34,094 bases of DNA from Lachnospiraceae bacterium (GCA_017550425.1 JAFZPG010000005.1:1-34094), one strand, 5' to 3'; positions 24,683-33,568 are shown, counted from the stretch's first letter. The notes: generated from the letters alone by a model not told the origin. Program-made: numbers and translations.

Positions 24683-27028
24683 ATGAGAAAGGGATATATG
24701 AAAAAACAAGCGATCCTGCTGTCGGCAGCGATGATGCTCAGCGTGGCAGGATGTAAAAAGAATGATACAGAAGATACAACGCAGGCAGACACGACAGCGA
24801 TATCGGGGACCTCTGAAAACGGTTCGAAGGACGATGCGAGCACGGCGGCTGACGAAAGCAAGCCGACGGATGAAAGCAAGCCGTTGGACGAAAGCAAGCC
24901 GACCGATGAAACGAAGGCTTCCAAATCCGATACGAATAATAACCCTGTCCAGGAGGCAAGCGGAAAGAAACTCACCACGGACTATACGGGCATCGATCTT
25001 CCGGATCGTTCCGCCTATACGGCGAACACACCCTTAGTGGATACGTCCGACAAATATATGTTGACCGATGAAAGTAAGACGGACGCTGAGATCGTTTTTT
25101 CCGGAGCTTCGGCAACCGTATCGGGAGAGAAATCGCAGAATGTTTTGGTTTCCGACGATAACGGTACCTGCGTGGTAACGATATCGAAGGGCGGCAAATA
25201 CCGCATCACCGGCACCTCCGAAAACGGTCGCGTGTATGTTGACGCGGGTTCGGATAAGGTTTGGCTCATACTGGACGGCGTTGAACTGACGGCGGACTAT
25301 GCTCCGATCTACGTGGCTCAGGCGGATAAGACCATTTTGGTTCTGGCGAACGACAGCGAGAACAAACTCGCTGACCGTACACGTACGACGACTCTTGATG
25401 AGGACGTGGACGGTGTTGTATTCTCGAAGGATGACCTGATCATCAACGGAAGCGGTTCGCTAAATGTAAAGTCCAACTACGATAAGGGTATCCATGGTAA
25501 GGATGACCTGCGTTTGCGCGGAGGAAACATCACGGTCGATGCGATCGGGGATGCCATTCAGGGCAATGATTCCATCGAGATCTCGGCCGGTGTTTACACC
25601 GTAACTTCGAAAAAAGACGGTTTTGTAACGAAGACTTCAAATAAGGATGGCAAAGGCTATCTGGAGGTCTCCGGAGGAACATTTACCGTGAACGTGGATG
25701 GCGACGGTTTTACGGCGGCCACGGAGATGAAGATCGAAGACGGAGCGTTCACGATCGTCACCGCGGGCGGTTCCAAAAACGGTGAAGCTCACACGGATAA
25801 CGATTTCGGCGGATGGGGTCGCGGACAGAGCACGCAAAAGCAAGACTCCACCAGTTCCAAGGGCTTCAAGGCGGAAAAAACGCTGGTGATCAGTGGCGGC
25901 ATCTTCGACATTGACAGTAAAGATGACGCGGTGCACTGTGACGATACGATCCTGATCAATGGAACTCCTTATATGGAGATCGCGACCGGTGACGATGGTA
26001 TCCATGCGGAAGAAAACCTTACGTTGGACGAATATTGTTATATTTCGATCCGCAAATCCTATGAAGGATATGAAGCGGCGCACATCACTGTGAACGGCGG
26101 CTGGCACCGCATTATTGCATCCGATGACGGCCTGAATGCGGCCGGCGGTTCGGAAACGACTGATACAAAACAAAAAGGCGCGGTAGCGCAACTGACTGCG
26201 GCCGGATATATGACCGCTGATAACGAGGACTTTGACGAACGAGCCGCGTTGCAGAGACCGGAAGGTCCCGGCGGGTTCGGTACCATGGGCGGCGGGAGCC
26301 AGACGCTTACGATCAGCGGCGGCTATCTGTATGTGAATGCCTATGGCGATGGCGTCGATTCGAACGGAAAGATCACCATCTCGGGCGGCATTACCGTGGT
26401 TTCCGGACCTACAAGCAACGGGAACGGACCGCTGGATGCGGGTGAGGGCAGCTCAGTCACCGTGACCGACGGCATCCTGATCGCAGCCGGCAGTACGGGA
26501 ATGATGGTAACGCCCGATGCAAATTATGTCGCAACGACGAAACTTTCTGCGATCGCGGATACGTTGATCACGATCACGGATGAGGATGACAATGTCCTCG
26601 TGTCGTTTGTCACGCCTAAGAGTGCGCAGGGCCTCGTGGCCAGCGCGGCAGGAAAGTCTGAAGGCTACAAGATCTATACCGGCGGCACCGTGAGCGGTAC
26701 GTTTAACTCAGACAATGTCTGCATCGGCGGTAAGATCACCGGAGGCAAAGAGGTACAGGCAACCGATGTGAACTCCGGCGGTTTCGGCGGTTTTGGCGGT
26801 CCGGGAGGTTTCGGCGGAGGCCAGGGAGGTCGACGCGGACAGGATAACCAGGGCGGTCAGAACCCGTTTGAAGGTTTTGACATTCCGGACGGTTTTGACA
26901 TCCCGGAAGGCTTTGACATTCCGGAAGGTTTTAAAAAACCCGATGGTTTTGATCTTCCTGAGGATTGGAAAGATTTCCCCGGGTTTTCGGGTGGAGAGCG
27001 AAAGAAGGACTCGGATGAGTCATCATAA
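24683..27028 (+). CDS. Cthe_2159-family carbohydrate-binding lipoprotein (DUF4353-like)
   Basis: The product is 781 aa. A lipoprotein signal ends in the lipobox VAGC, with C24 as the likely lipidated residue. A Ser/Thr/Asp-rich linker follows, including four six-residue repeats of the DESKPT type at 57-80. The main part (about 100-680) is a right-handed beta-helix-like domain with GTSENGRVYVDAGSDKVW, LILDGVELT, GSGSLNVKSNYDKGIHGKDDL and repeated GDGIHAEE/GDGVDSNG turns. This is characteristic of the Cthe_2159 family, whose founding member binds cellulose and pectin-like polymers. The end is Gly-rich (GFGGFGGPGG) with five GFDIPE-type repeats. ATG 24683 follows GGAGG at 24671-24675. The gene stands alone between terminators. 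Cell-surface polysaccharide binding is the likely role. Confidence 0.9.
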   Translation: MRKGYMKKQAILLSAAMMLSVAGCKKNDTEDTTQADTTAISGTSENGSKDDASTAADESKPTDESKPLDESKPTDETKASKSDTNNNPVQEASGKKLTTDYTGIDLPDRSAYTANTPLVDTSDKYMLTDESKTDAEIVFSGASATVSGEKSQNVLVSDDNGTCVVTISKGGKYRITGTSENGRVYVDAGSDKVWLILDGVELTADYAPIYVAQADKTILVLANDSENKLADRTRTTTLDEDVDGVVFSKDDLIINGSGSLNVKSNYDKGIHGKDDLRLRGGNITVDAIGDAIQGNDSIEISAGVYTVTSKKDGFVTKTSNKDGKGYLEVSGGTFTVNVDGDGFTAATEMKIEDGAFTIVTAGGSKNGEAHTDNDFGGWGRGQSTQKQDSTSSKGFKAEKTLVISGGIFDIDSKDDAVHCDDTILINGTPYMEIATGDDGIHAEENLTLDEYCYISIRKSYEGYEAAHITVNGGWHRIIASDDGLNAAGGSETTDTKQKGAVAQLTAAGYMTADNEDFDERAALQRPEGPGGFGTMGGGSQTLTISGGYLYVNAYGDGVDSNGKITISGGITVVSGPTSNGNGPLDAGEGSSVTVTDGILIAAGSTGMMVTPDANYVATTKLSAIADTLITITDEDDNVLVSFVTPKSAQGLVASAAGKSEGYKIYTGGTVSGTFNSDNVCIGGKITGGKEVQATDVNSGGFGGFGGPGGFGGGQGGRRGQDNQGGQNPFEGFDIPDGFDIPEGFDIPEGFKKPDGFDLPEDWKDFPGFSGGERKKDSDESS
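24851..24922 (+). repeat. Four tandem 18-bp repeats encoding a DESKPT-type linker
   Basis: Units at 24851, 24869, 24887 and 24905 encode DESKPT, DESKPL, DESKPT and DETKAS. The first three differ at few bases (GACGAAAGCAAGCCG core). This is a flexible spacer between the lipid anchor and the folded domain, and a likely site of length variation. Confidence 0.85.
26873..26962 (+). repeat. Five tandem 18-bp repeats encoding GFDIPE-type units
   Basis: Units at 26873, 26891, 26909, 26927 and 26945 encode GFDIPD, GFDIPE, GFDIPE, GFKKPD and GFDLPE. They sit near the C-terminus of the Cthe_2159-type lipoprotein, just after a Gly-rich stretch. Confidence 0.85.
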
Positions 27029-27053
27029 AAAAATCACTATATGACGAATGTTA

Positions 27054-27092
27054 CCGGACAGGTTGTAAAATGCCTGCTCCGGGGACTTTTTT
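27054..27092 (+). terminator. Intrinsic terminator after the Cthe_2159-type gene
   Basis: CCGGACAGG (27054-27062) pairs with CCTGCTCCGG (27073-27082) with one bulged C. The 10-nt loop is TTGTAAAATG, and T6 follows at 27087-27092 after GGAC. Confidence 0.8.
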
Positions 27093-27093
27093 C

Positions 27094-27122
27094 TTGCGTT
27101 TTAGGGGCTGACATGATAAAAT
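27094..27122 (+). promoter_or_regulatory. Candidate promoter of the DUF3810 operon
   Basis: TTGCGT at 27094-27099 and TAAAAT at 27117-27122 are separated by 17 bp. The -10 box matches five of six positions and the -35 only three. Being just after a terminator and 48 nt before a start codon supports it. Confidence 0.4.
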
Positions 27123-27169
27123 ATAAGTGGCATGAAACGTGATATCCGGACCGAAAGGAAGCAGCCGTT

Positions 27170-28294
27170 ATGAAACGATCGACAAAGATTTTGCTGATAT
27201 TATATGGTTTTATCATCGTCTGCTACCTGCTGTTTATGTGGGTACGTCCGTTGGCGGATGCCTATGTCAAATTTGTCTTTCGACCGTTGTCGCAATTGTG
27301 GATGAGGGCATCGGGGTGGATCCCTTTTTCCCTGGGTGAATGGTATATCGTGATCGGTCTGGGCGCCATCGCTCTGGGACTCATCGTTTCAATAGTTTTG
27401 ATCTTCGCCAAGAAGGTCCGCCTGCGTGGTCTGAAGTTCTACGGCAAATGTCTGGCCTGGTTCGTTGCGATCACGCTGTGGCTGCTGAATTTCCACTGGT
27501 TCGCCCTATATCGCGCGACGCCGGTCCTGAAGAATTATCTGACGGTCAGCGAGCGTTCGGACGAGACCTTGGTAGGGATCCTGGAGGAGATCTCCCGAGA
27601 GGTGGAGGAACTGGAGCCGCAGATCCAAAGGGATGAGAATGGTTACTTCCGGTTTTCGACCGATTTCGAGAAAGACATCCCCGCAGCGATGGAAGCGCTC
27701 ACAAGTGAATTTTCGGAGTTTTCGGGATATTATCCGGATGTGAAGAAAATCCACTTTTCGTTCTACATGAGTCAGACGGGAACGCTGGGGATCTACCTGC
27801 CGATGTTTGAGGAAGCGAACATCAACGACCATCTGGTCGATGCGCAACGTCCGTATTGCTACTGTCACGAGCTGACGCATACGCGCGGCATTATCCAAGA
27901 GGACGAGGCGAATTTCTTCGGACTGATGGCGGCGATCAACTCCGATAATCCGGATATCCGATATTCGGGCTATCTCGGGATCATGGAATATCTGCATGGC
28001 CTGATGTATGATGTCGATGAATCCTACTGGGGCCGCGTGGATGAGGCTGAATACGTATTTTGGTACACGATAAATAATGATATCTATCGTTATCACGAGG
28101 ATAATTACTGGGAAGAGCATGAGGATGAGGTGATCGTTCCGACCGAGATCGTGAACGAGGTGCAGAATACCGTTTATGACGCCACTCTGGTCATGCAGGG
28201 CGTGGAAGACGGAAGGAAGAGTTATGATCGTGTCGTGGAGGCGCTGTTGGACTATTTCGCCGAGCACGGGACGTTGAAGATCAAGAAAGAATAA
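27170..28294 (+). CDS. DUF3810 family membrane protein, probable zinc metallopeptidase
   Basis: The product is 374 aa. Three N-terminal membrane helices (about 6-26, 57-82, 94-115) are followed by an extracytoplasmic domain. It carries HELTH at 233-237 and QEDEANF at 243-249. This HExxH plus downstream glutamate (E244 or E246) is the conserved pattern of DUF3810 and resembles gluzincin metallopeptidases. Activity has not been shown here, and the substrate is unknown. ATG 27170 is preceded by AAAGGA at 27154-27159. The gene starts a three-gene run, 16 nt from the next gene. A role in cell-envelope protein processing is plausible. Confidence 0.85.
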   Translation: MKRSTKILLILYGFIIVCYLLFMWVRPLADAYVKFVFRPLSQLWMRASGWIPFSLGEWYIVIGLGAIALGLIVSIVLIFAKKVRLRGLKFYGKCLAWFVAITLWLLNFHWFALYRATPVLKNYLTVSERSDETLVGILEEISREVEELEPQIQRDENGYFRFSTDFEKDIPAAMEALTSEFSEFSGYYPDVKKIHFSFYMSQTGTLGIYLPMFEEANINDHLVDAQRPYCYCHELTHTRGIIQEDEANFFGLMAAINSDNPDIRYSGYLGIMEYLHGLMYDVDESYWGRVDEAEYVFWYTINNDIYRYHEDNYWEEHEDEVIVPTEIVNEVQNTVYDATLVMQGVEDGRKSYDRVVEALLDYFAEHGTLKIKKE

Positions 28295-28310
28295 GATAGG
28301 AAAACGGAAA

Positions 28311-29189
28311 ATGGCTTCACAGAAGAAGGGCAAAAGAAGTAACAGGAAATCAAGCAACACGCGGAGCAGATCCTCGGGCAGCCGGTCATCGTCTGCGAAG
28401 ACAACATCGTCGCATAGCAGCTCAACGCGCAGTAACTCGACGCGTAACAGTTCTACGCGAAAGAGCAGCGCTTCGAAGGCAGAGCCCAAGAAGAGATTCG
28501 GCGCAAAGAAGATCATCCTGCTGTTGGCAGCGGCGCTGGTGTTGGCTGTTGTGATCATTAATCTGATCGTGGTCCTGTATCCGATGGGAAGGATCATCGA
28601 CGCGGAAAAAGCGAAGGCCGAGATCGATGAGAATGGTGAGTTCGATTGTATCATGGTCCTGGGCTGCGGCCTTTGGGACAATGAACCCTCGCCGATGCTC
28701 AAAGGACGTCTGGATACGGCCATTGCCCTGTATAAGGACGGGATCAGCGATAAACTTCTGATGACGGGCGATCACGGCCGCGCAGACTATAATGAAGTCG
28801 GCGCGATGAAGATGTATGCCATCAATCAGGGGGTGCCGTCGGAGGATATCTACCTCGATCACGCGGGCTATTCGACTTATGAATCGATGAAGCGCGCGGA
28901 GAGGATCTACGGGGTCAAACGAATGATCGTGGTCACGCAGAAGTACCACATGTATCGTGCGCTCTACGATGCGGATCTGGCCGAGATCGATGTTTACGGT
29001 ATCTGTGATGAAACGTCCTACAACGGACAGTTTGCTCGTGATGCACGTGAGGTGCTGGCCCGTTGCAAAGATTTCTTCGTATCGATGTTCCAGCCGAACG
29101 CAAAGGAGATGGGCGATCCGATCTCCATGGACGGAAGCGGAGACGATACCGACGATCTTTACTATTTTGAGGAGGAACCTGAAACTTGA
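28311..29189 (+). CDS. SanA/ElyC/YdcF-type DUF218 membrane protein
   Basis: The product is 292 aa. Residues 1-67 are an unusually basic, Ser/Arg/Thr/Lys-rich low-complexity segment, followed by one membrane helix (about 68-90). The folded domain begins with DCIMVLGCGLWDNEPSPML, then LLMTGDH, EDIYLDHAGYSTYESM and MIVVTQKYHMYRAL, which is the DUF218 (SanA, ElyC, YdcF) pattern. Enterobacterial SanA and ElyC affect envelope integrity; the biochemical activity is poorly known. The basic head is predicted to be cytoplasmic and the DUF218 domain external. The stop overlaps the TTG start of the helicase gene by 4 nt. Confidence 0.88.
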   Translation: MASQKKGKRSNRKSSNTRSRSSGSRSSSAKTTSSHSSSTRSNSTRNSSTRKSSASKAEPKKRFGAKKIILLLAAALVLAVVIINLIVVLYPMGRIIDAEKAKAEIDENGEFDCIMVLGCGLWDNEPSPMLKGRLDTAIALYKDGISDKLLMTGDHGRADYNEVGAMKMYAINQGVPSEDIYLDHAGYSTYESMKRAERIYGVKRMIVVTQKYHMYRALYDADLAEIDVYGICDETSYNGQFARDAREVLARCKDFFVSMFQPNAKEMGDPISMDGSGDDTDDLYYFEEEPET

Positions 29190-31303
29190 ATAAATTTGAA
29201 ACCAATGGGACAGACAGGCAGAACGAAGCGATCCTGCATAAGGACGGGCCGCTTCTGGTCCTGGCAGGTCCCGGCGCCGGAAAGACATTTGTCATTACAC
29301 GGCGTGTGCAGGCTTTGATCGAACGTTGGGGTGTCGATCCTTCCGGCATATTGGTGATCACGTTTACCAACGCCGCCGCAGATGAAATGCGGCGGCGCTT
29401 TTCTACATTATGTCCGAGTCGGGGGCAGGATGTTCGCTTCGGAACGTTCCACTCGGTGTTCTTTTATATCCTGCGAAATGCGTACGGTTTCCGCGCGGAG
29501 CAGATCCTGCGGGAAGGAAAGCGGCGCGAGATCTTTCGGGAGATTCTCGGTTCGATCTCGTATGAAGTGCAGGATCCGACCGAATTCTTCCTGACGTTGG
29601 CGAACGGCATTGGCCGCGCAAAGGAATACCTGACGTTTGACGGCCGTTTTGGCCCGGATGGGAAGGAGAGGATTCCGAATCTGAAGGAGTTTCACGTGGC
29701 GGGCTGTCCGGATACGGTATTCCGAACGTTTTTCGAGCAATACCTGGCACGGATGAAGGAGGAGAACCTGATCGATTTCGATGATATGTGCGTGCTGTGT
29801 TACGAGCTTCTGAAAGAACGCCCGGACATATTGGCGCATTGGCAGGAGCGTTTTCGTTACCTGCTCGTCGATGAGATGCAGGATACGAACCGCCTGCAAT
29901 ACGAGGTCCTGTGTATGCTGACGGAGAAACACCGGAACCTTATGATGGTGGGAGACGACGACCAGAGTATTTACCGCTTCCGCGGCGCGCGCCCGGACAT
30001 CATGCTCGGGTTTAAGAATGAATTTCCCGATGGGAAGATCATTGTCCTGGATTATAATTTCCGAAGCATTCCGGAGATCATCAAGGCTTCGCAGCTGCTT
30101 ATCTCGCATAACGTGAAGCGCTATGCGAAGGACATCAAGGCCTCGCGCAAATCAAGCGACGCGGCGGCCGGAGGGTCCGGCGAGGATCATGCGATCGCAG
30201 TGCATGCGTTCGATGACCAGACGCAGGAGCGGGAGTTTCTGCTGAAGGAGATACGGAAACTCAGGGACGCCGGTGTGCCGTATAAGGAGATGGCGGTCCT
30301 GTACCGGACGAACGTGCTGGCTTCGCCCATCACTGAAAGTATGATGCGGGCGGACATCCCGTATCATGTTCGGGATACCTATCCCAGACTCTATGATCAC
30401 TGGATCACGCGGGATGTGTTTACTTATGTGCGGCTGGCGAACCAATATCGGCTGGACGGCTCGATGCGCCGTGCCATGTTTTTGCAGATCATGAATCGGC
30501 CGAAGCGATACATTCGCCGCGATGTCCTGACTTCACAGAATGTGACCTTTGAAGGCTTGAAGGAAAGGGCGGCGGCCTACTCTTACATGCAACCGTATCT
30601 GCGGGACATGGAGCGTGATCTGGCCATGCTCGGCGGGGATCGAAATCGTGAAGCGATGACGCCGTACGCGGCGGTCCACTATATCGCGAATATGATCGGA
30701 TATAAGGCATATCTGGAGGAGCAGGCGCGGGAGCGCGGTCTGGAGACGGAGGCCTATACCGATGTGTTGAATGAACTTTTGGAGGCGGCAAAACCGTTTG
30801 AGACCTTCGGCGAATGGAACGATCATATCGAAGCGCTGAGGCAGGCCGTTGAGGCGGAGAAAAAACGCCATGAGGAAGAGAAACAGGAGAGCGTATCCCT
30901 GATGACGTTTCACGGGGCGAAAGGACTGGAATTTCAGGCCGTCTTCGTGATCGATGCCGTGGAGGGCGTGACTCCGTATGTGAAGAGCGAGACGGAGGAT
31001 GAACTCGAGGAAGAGCGGCGCATGTTTTATGTCGCGATCACACGGGCGAAAGACCGGCTCTACCTTCTTTGGCCGAAGAAACGCTATGGAAAGAAGCAGA
31101 AAAAAACTCGCTATCTGGACGAAACGATCCGGATCGGCGAACGTTTTTCCGTTGGGCAGAAGATCATCCACCGGACCTATGGTGAGGGCACGATCCTGAA
31201 CGTCGACGGCGATAGGATCCGGATCGCATTTGCCGCTCCGAAGAAAGAACTCTCGCTGAGCATCAAGTTCTGCATGGAGAATGAACTCCTGCAATTCCCT
31301 TGA
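29186..31303 (+). CDS. UvrD/PcrA-type ATP-dependent DNA helicase, TTG start
   Basis: The product is 705 aa. The superfamily 1A motifs are complete: Q-motif region TDRQNEAI (Q12), Walker A GPGAGKT (28-34), DEMQD (229-233) as Walker B, GDDDQSIYRFRGA (256-268), TFHGAKGLEF (574-583) and FYVAITRAKDRL (614-625). The end (about 645-705) has a PcrA-like small C-terminal domain with HRTYGEGTILNVDGDRIRIAF. The likely start is TTG 29186: it has a very strong site, GAGGAGGA at 29169-29176, with 9-nt spacing, and no ATG occurs before the Walker A motif. It unwinds DNA 3' to 5' in repair or replication restart. Slightly short for PcrA (usually around 740), so a second paralogue elsewhere is possible. The gene overlaps the DUF218 gene by 4 nt. 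Confidence 0.93.
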   Translation: MNKFETNGTDRQNEAILHKDGPLLVLAGPGAGKTFVITRRVQALIERWGVDPSGILVITFTNAAADEMRRRFSTLCPSRGQDVRFGTFHSVFFYILRNAYGFRAEQILREGKRREIFREILGSISYEVQDPTEFFLTLANGIGRAKEYLTFDGRFGPDGKERIPNLKEFHVAGCPDTVFRTFFEQYLARMKEENLIDFDDMCVLCYELLKERPDILAHWQERFRYLLVDEMQDTNRLQYEVLCMLTEKHRNLMMVGDDDQSIYRFRGARPDIMLGFKNEFPDGKIIVLDYNFRSIPEIIKASQLLISHNVKRYAKDIKASRKSSDAAAGGSGEDHAIAVHAFDDQTQEREFLLKEIRKLRDAGVPYKEMAVLYRTNVLASPITESMMRADIPYHVRDTYPRLYDHWITRDVFTYVRLANQYRLDGSMRRAMFLQIMNRPKRYIRRDVLTSQNVTFEGLKERAAAYSYMQPYLRDMERDLAMLGGDRNREAMTPYAAVHYIANMIGYKAYLEEQARERGLETEAYTDVLNELLEAAKPFETFGEWNDHIEALRQAVEAEKKRHEEEKQESVSLMTFHGAKGLEFQAVFVIDAVEGVTPYVKSETEDELEEERRMFYVAITRAKDRLYLLWPKKRYGKKQKKTRYLDETIRIGERFSVGQKIIHRTYGEGTILNVDGDRIRIAFAAPKKELSLSIKFCMENELLQFP

Positions 31304-31328
31304 CTTTTCCTTCGGTTCGTGGCATGAT
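31300..31328 (+). promoter_or_regulatory. Candidate promoter of nadBC
   Basis: TTGACT at 31300-31305 and CATGAT at 31323-31328 are 17 bp apart. The -35 box overlaps the helicase stop codon (31301-31303). A leader of about 45 nt would follow before nadB. GGTT near 31314 and AACC near 31335 flank the -10 region as a weak dyad; I could not match it to a known NAD-biosynthesis repressor site. Confidence 0.45.
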
Positions 31329-31377
31329 AGCGTTAACCATGAAGCATTGGATTTTGCCGAAAGGTGAGGTGGTTGGA

Positions 31378-32739
31378 ATGAATACGAAGACCAAACTTAA
31401 GAAACACTATGATGTCATCGTGGTCGGCACCGGGGCAGCGGGATGCTTTTTCGCATTGTCCTGTCCGCAGGAGCTTTCCGTGCTGATGATCACGAAAGAT
31501 AAAATGGAGAACAGTGACTCCTATCTGGCGCAGGGCGGCATTTGCGTGCTGCAGACGCCGGATGATTTCGACTGCTATTACGAGGATACCATGCGCGCGG
31601 GGCACTATGAGAACCGACCCGAATCCGTAAAAGTCATGATCGAAGATTCGCCCGAAGTCGTGCAGGATATCATCAACTACGGCGTCTCTTTTGATAAGAA
31701 CCCGGACGGTGCGTATGATTACACCCGTGAGGGTGCGCACACCATTAACCGCATCCTGCATCACACGGACGAGACCGGTAAGGAGATCACGCAGACGCTG
31801 ATCGACCGCGTGCGCGAGCGTAAGAACATCACCGTTTTGGAATATGAGAACATGATCGACTGGCTGGTCAGGGACAACATCTGCTACGGCGTTGTCACGG
31901 AGACTATGGACGATGTGTCCGCCCGTCGGACATTTACTGCGGGATCGGTCGTTTTGGCGACCGGAGGCATCGGCGGTCTGTTCAAACACACGACGAATTT
32001 CCACCATGTGTCCGGGGACAGTTTTGCATTGGCCTTAAAGTATAATGTCGAACTGGAGAACATCCATTATATCCAGATCCACCCGACGACCCTGTATTCG
32101 AAGAAGGTCGGCCGCCGTTTCCTGATCTCCGAATCGGTGCGCGGCGAGGGAGCGATCCTTTTGAATGAGGCAGGAAAACGTTTTGTTGATGAACTGCTGC
32201 CGCGCGATGTGGTGGCGGACGCCATCCGCCGTGAGATGATCAAATCGAAGACCGATCATGTCTACATCACCATGCCGAACATGACGAGCGAGGAGTGCGC
32301 AAAGCGCTTCCCGAACATATACAAAGCCTGCCTCGACGAAGGCTACGACCTGTGTAAGGATCGTGTGCCCGTAACACCGGCGCAACATTATCTGATGGGC
32401 GGCATCCGCGCGTCGATCTGCGGCGAGACTTCGATGGCGAACCTGTACGCCATCGGCGAGACGGCCTGCAACGGCGTGCACGGCGCCAACCGTCTCGCGA
32501 GCAATTCCCTGCTCGAGAGCCTGGTATTCGCGAAGCATACGGCGAAACTGATCGCAGAGAAAAAGATGGAGAAGCTCGACGCGAAGAGGTACACGGGCAC
32601 GCGGCTGGCCAATGCAGTCGACCTGAGCCTGTATCCGCCGCGCGACGTGCGCCGCAAAGAAAAAAAGAAGCTCATCATGGATGAGATCCGCAGAAAGGAC
32701 GAAGAATTCTATGTTAAATGGTGTAACAATGAAGGTTAA
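31378..32739 (+). CDS. nadB: L-aspartate oxidase
   Basis: The product is 453 aa. It oxidises L-aspartate to iminoaspartate with FAD, the first step of de novo NAD synthesis. The N-terminal GxGxxG (GTGAAG, 17-22) binds FAD. SDSYLAQGG, DDFDCYYEDTMRAG, the HPTTLY region, SVRGEGAILL, PAQHYLMGGI and HGANRLASNSLLE (R372, S375 region) match the NadB family. It is shorter than the E. coli enzyme (about 540 aa) because the C-terminal helical part is reduced, as in many Firmicutes. I chose ATG 31378 because AAGGTGAGGTGG lies just upstream and the protein then starts as homologues do; in-frame ATG 31339 lacks a good site. nadC overlaps its end. Quinolinate synthase (nadA) is not next to it. Confidence 0.93.
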   Translation: MNTKTKLKKHYDVIVVGTGAAGCFFALSCPQELSVLMITKDKMENSDSYLAQGGICVLQTPDDFDCYYEDTMRAGHYENRPESVKVMIEDSPEVVQDIINYGVSFDKNPDGAYDYTREGAHTINRILHHTDETGKEITQTLIDRVRERKNITVLEYENMIDWLVRDNICYGVVTETMDDVSARRTFTAGSVVLATGGIGGLFKHTTNFHHVSGDSFALALKYNVELENIHYIQIHPTTLYSKKVGRRFLISESVRGEGAILLNEAGKRFVDELLPRDVVADAIRREMIKSKTDHVYITMPNMTSEECAKRFPNIYKACLDEGYDLCKDRVPVTPAQHYLMGGIRASICGETSMANLYAIGETACNGVHGANRLASNSLLESLVFAKHTAKLIAEKKMEKLDAKRYTGTRLANAVDLSLYPPRDVRRKEKKKLIMDEIRRKDEEFYVKWCNNEG

Positions 32740-33568
32740 TGTCGACCAATATATTTTAAATGCGCTGAAGGAGGACATCACGAGTGAGGATGTTTCCACA
32801 AATGCGGTCATGCCCGAGGCCTGCCCCGGCCGCGCAGATCTGATCTGCAAGCAGGATGGTATCCTCTGCGGTCTGGATGTCTTCGTTCGTACCTTTGAAC
32901 TTCTGGATTCGACCGCGCATTTCGAGACCACATTCAAGGATGGAGATTTCGTCACAAATAAGACGCTGATCGGCGTGATCTACGGCGATATCCGCGCCCT
33001 GCTTTCCGGCGAGCGCACGGCGCTGAACTACATGCAGCGCATGAGCGGCATTGCCACCTACACTCATGAATACGTTGAGGAACTGAAGGGCTTCAAGACG
33101 AAGCTTCTGGATACCCGTAAGACGACGCCGAACATGCGTCCCTTCGAGAAGTACGCCGTTCGTGTCGGCGGCGGCTGCAATCACCGCTATAACCTGTCCG
33201 ACGGCATCCTGCTGAAGGATAATCATATCGGAGCCGCCGGCTCCATCACCGCGGCAATCGAGCGCGCGAAAGAGTATGCGCCCTTCGTCCGCAAGATCGA
33301 GATCGAGGTCGAGGACCTCGCCGGTGTCGCTGAGGCCCTGCAGGCCGGCGCCGACATCATCATGCTCGACAACATGGACGATGAGACCATGATCGAGGCC
33401 GTTCGCATGATTGACGGCCGCGCCGTGACCGAATGCTCGGGCAATGTAACCAAAGAACGCTTGAAGCGCATCGCGCAGATCGGAGTCGATTACGTGTCCT
33501 CCGGCGCCCTGACACACTCCGCGCCCATCATGGACCTCTCACTCAAAAACCTGCGGCCTTTGAACTAA
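32711..33568 (+). CDS. nadC: Nicotinate-nucleotide pyrophosphorylase (carboxylating), quinolinate phosphoribosyltransferase
   Basis: The product is 285 aa, normal for NadC. It converts quinolinate and PRPP to nicotinate mononucleotide, CO2 and pyrophosphate. Family motifs are ALKEDITSEDVST at the N-terminus, SGERTALNYMQRMSGIAT, the active-site DTRKTTPNMRPFEKYAVRVGGG (starting at D134; shown here in parts as DTRKTTP and EKYAVRVGGG), LLKDNH, and DIIMLDNM near the C-terminal barrel end. ATG 32711 has AAAGGA at 32694-32699 and overlaps nadB by 29 nt; ATG 32729 is an alternative giving 279 aa. It ends at a strong terminator. Confidence 0.95.
   Translation: MLNGVTMKVNVDQYILNALKEDITSEDVSTNAVMPEACPGRADLICKQDGILCGLDVFVRTFELLDSTAHFETTFKDGDFVTNKTLIGVIYGDIRALLSGERTALNYMQRMSGIATYTHEYVEELKGFKTKLLDTRKTTPNMRPFEKYAVRVGGGCNHRYNLSDGILLKDNHIGAAGSITAAIERAKEYAPFVRKIEIEVEDLAGVAEALQAGADIIMLDNMDDETMIEAVRMIDGRAVTECSGNVTKERLKRIAQIGVDYVSSGALTHSAPIMDLSLKNLRPLN

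Noticed and set aside
27506-28723. Minus-strand open frame of 405 codons across the DUF3810 and DUF218 genes
   Set aside because: It is antisense to two recognised genes. Its Leu/Arg-rich central stretch is just the complement of the low-complexity head at 28311-28511.
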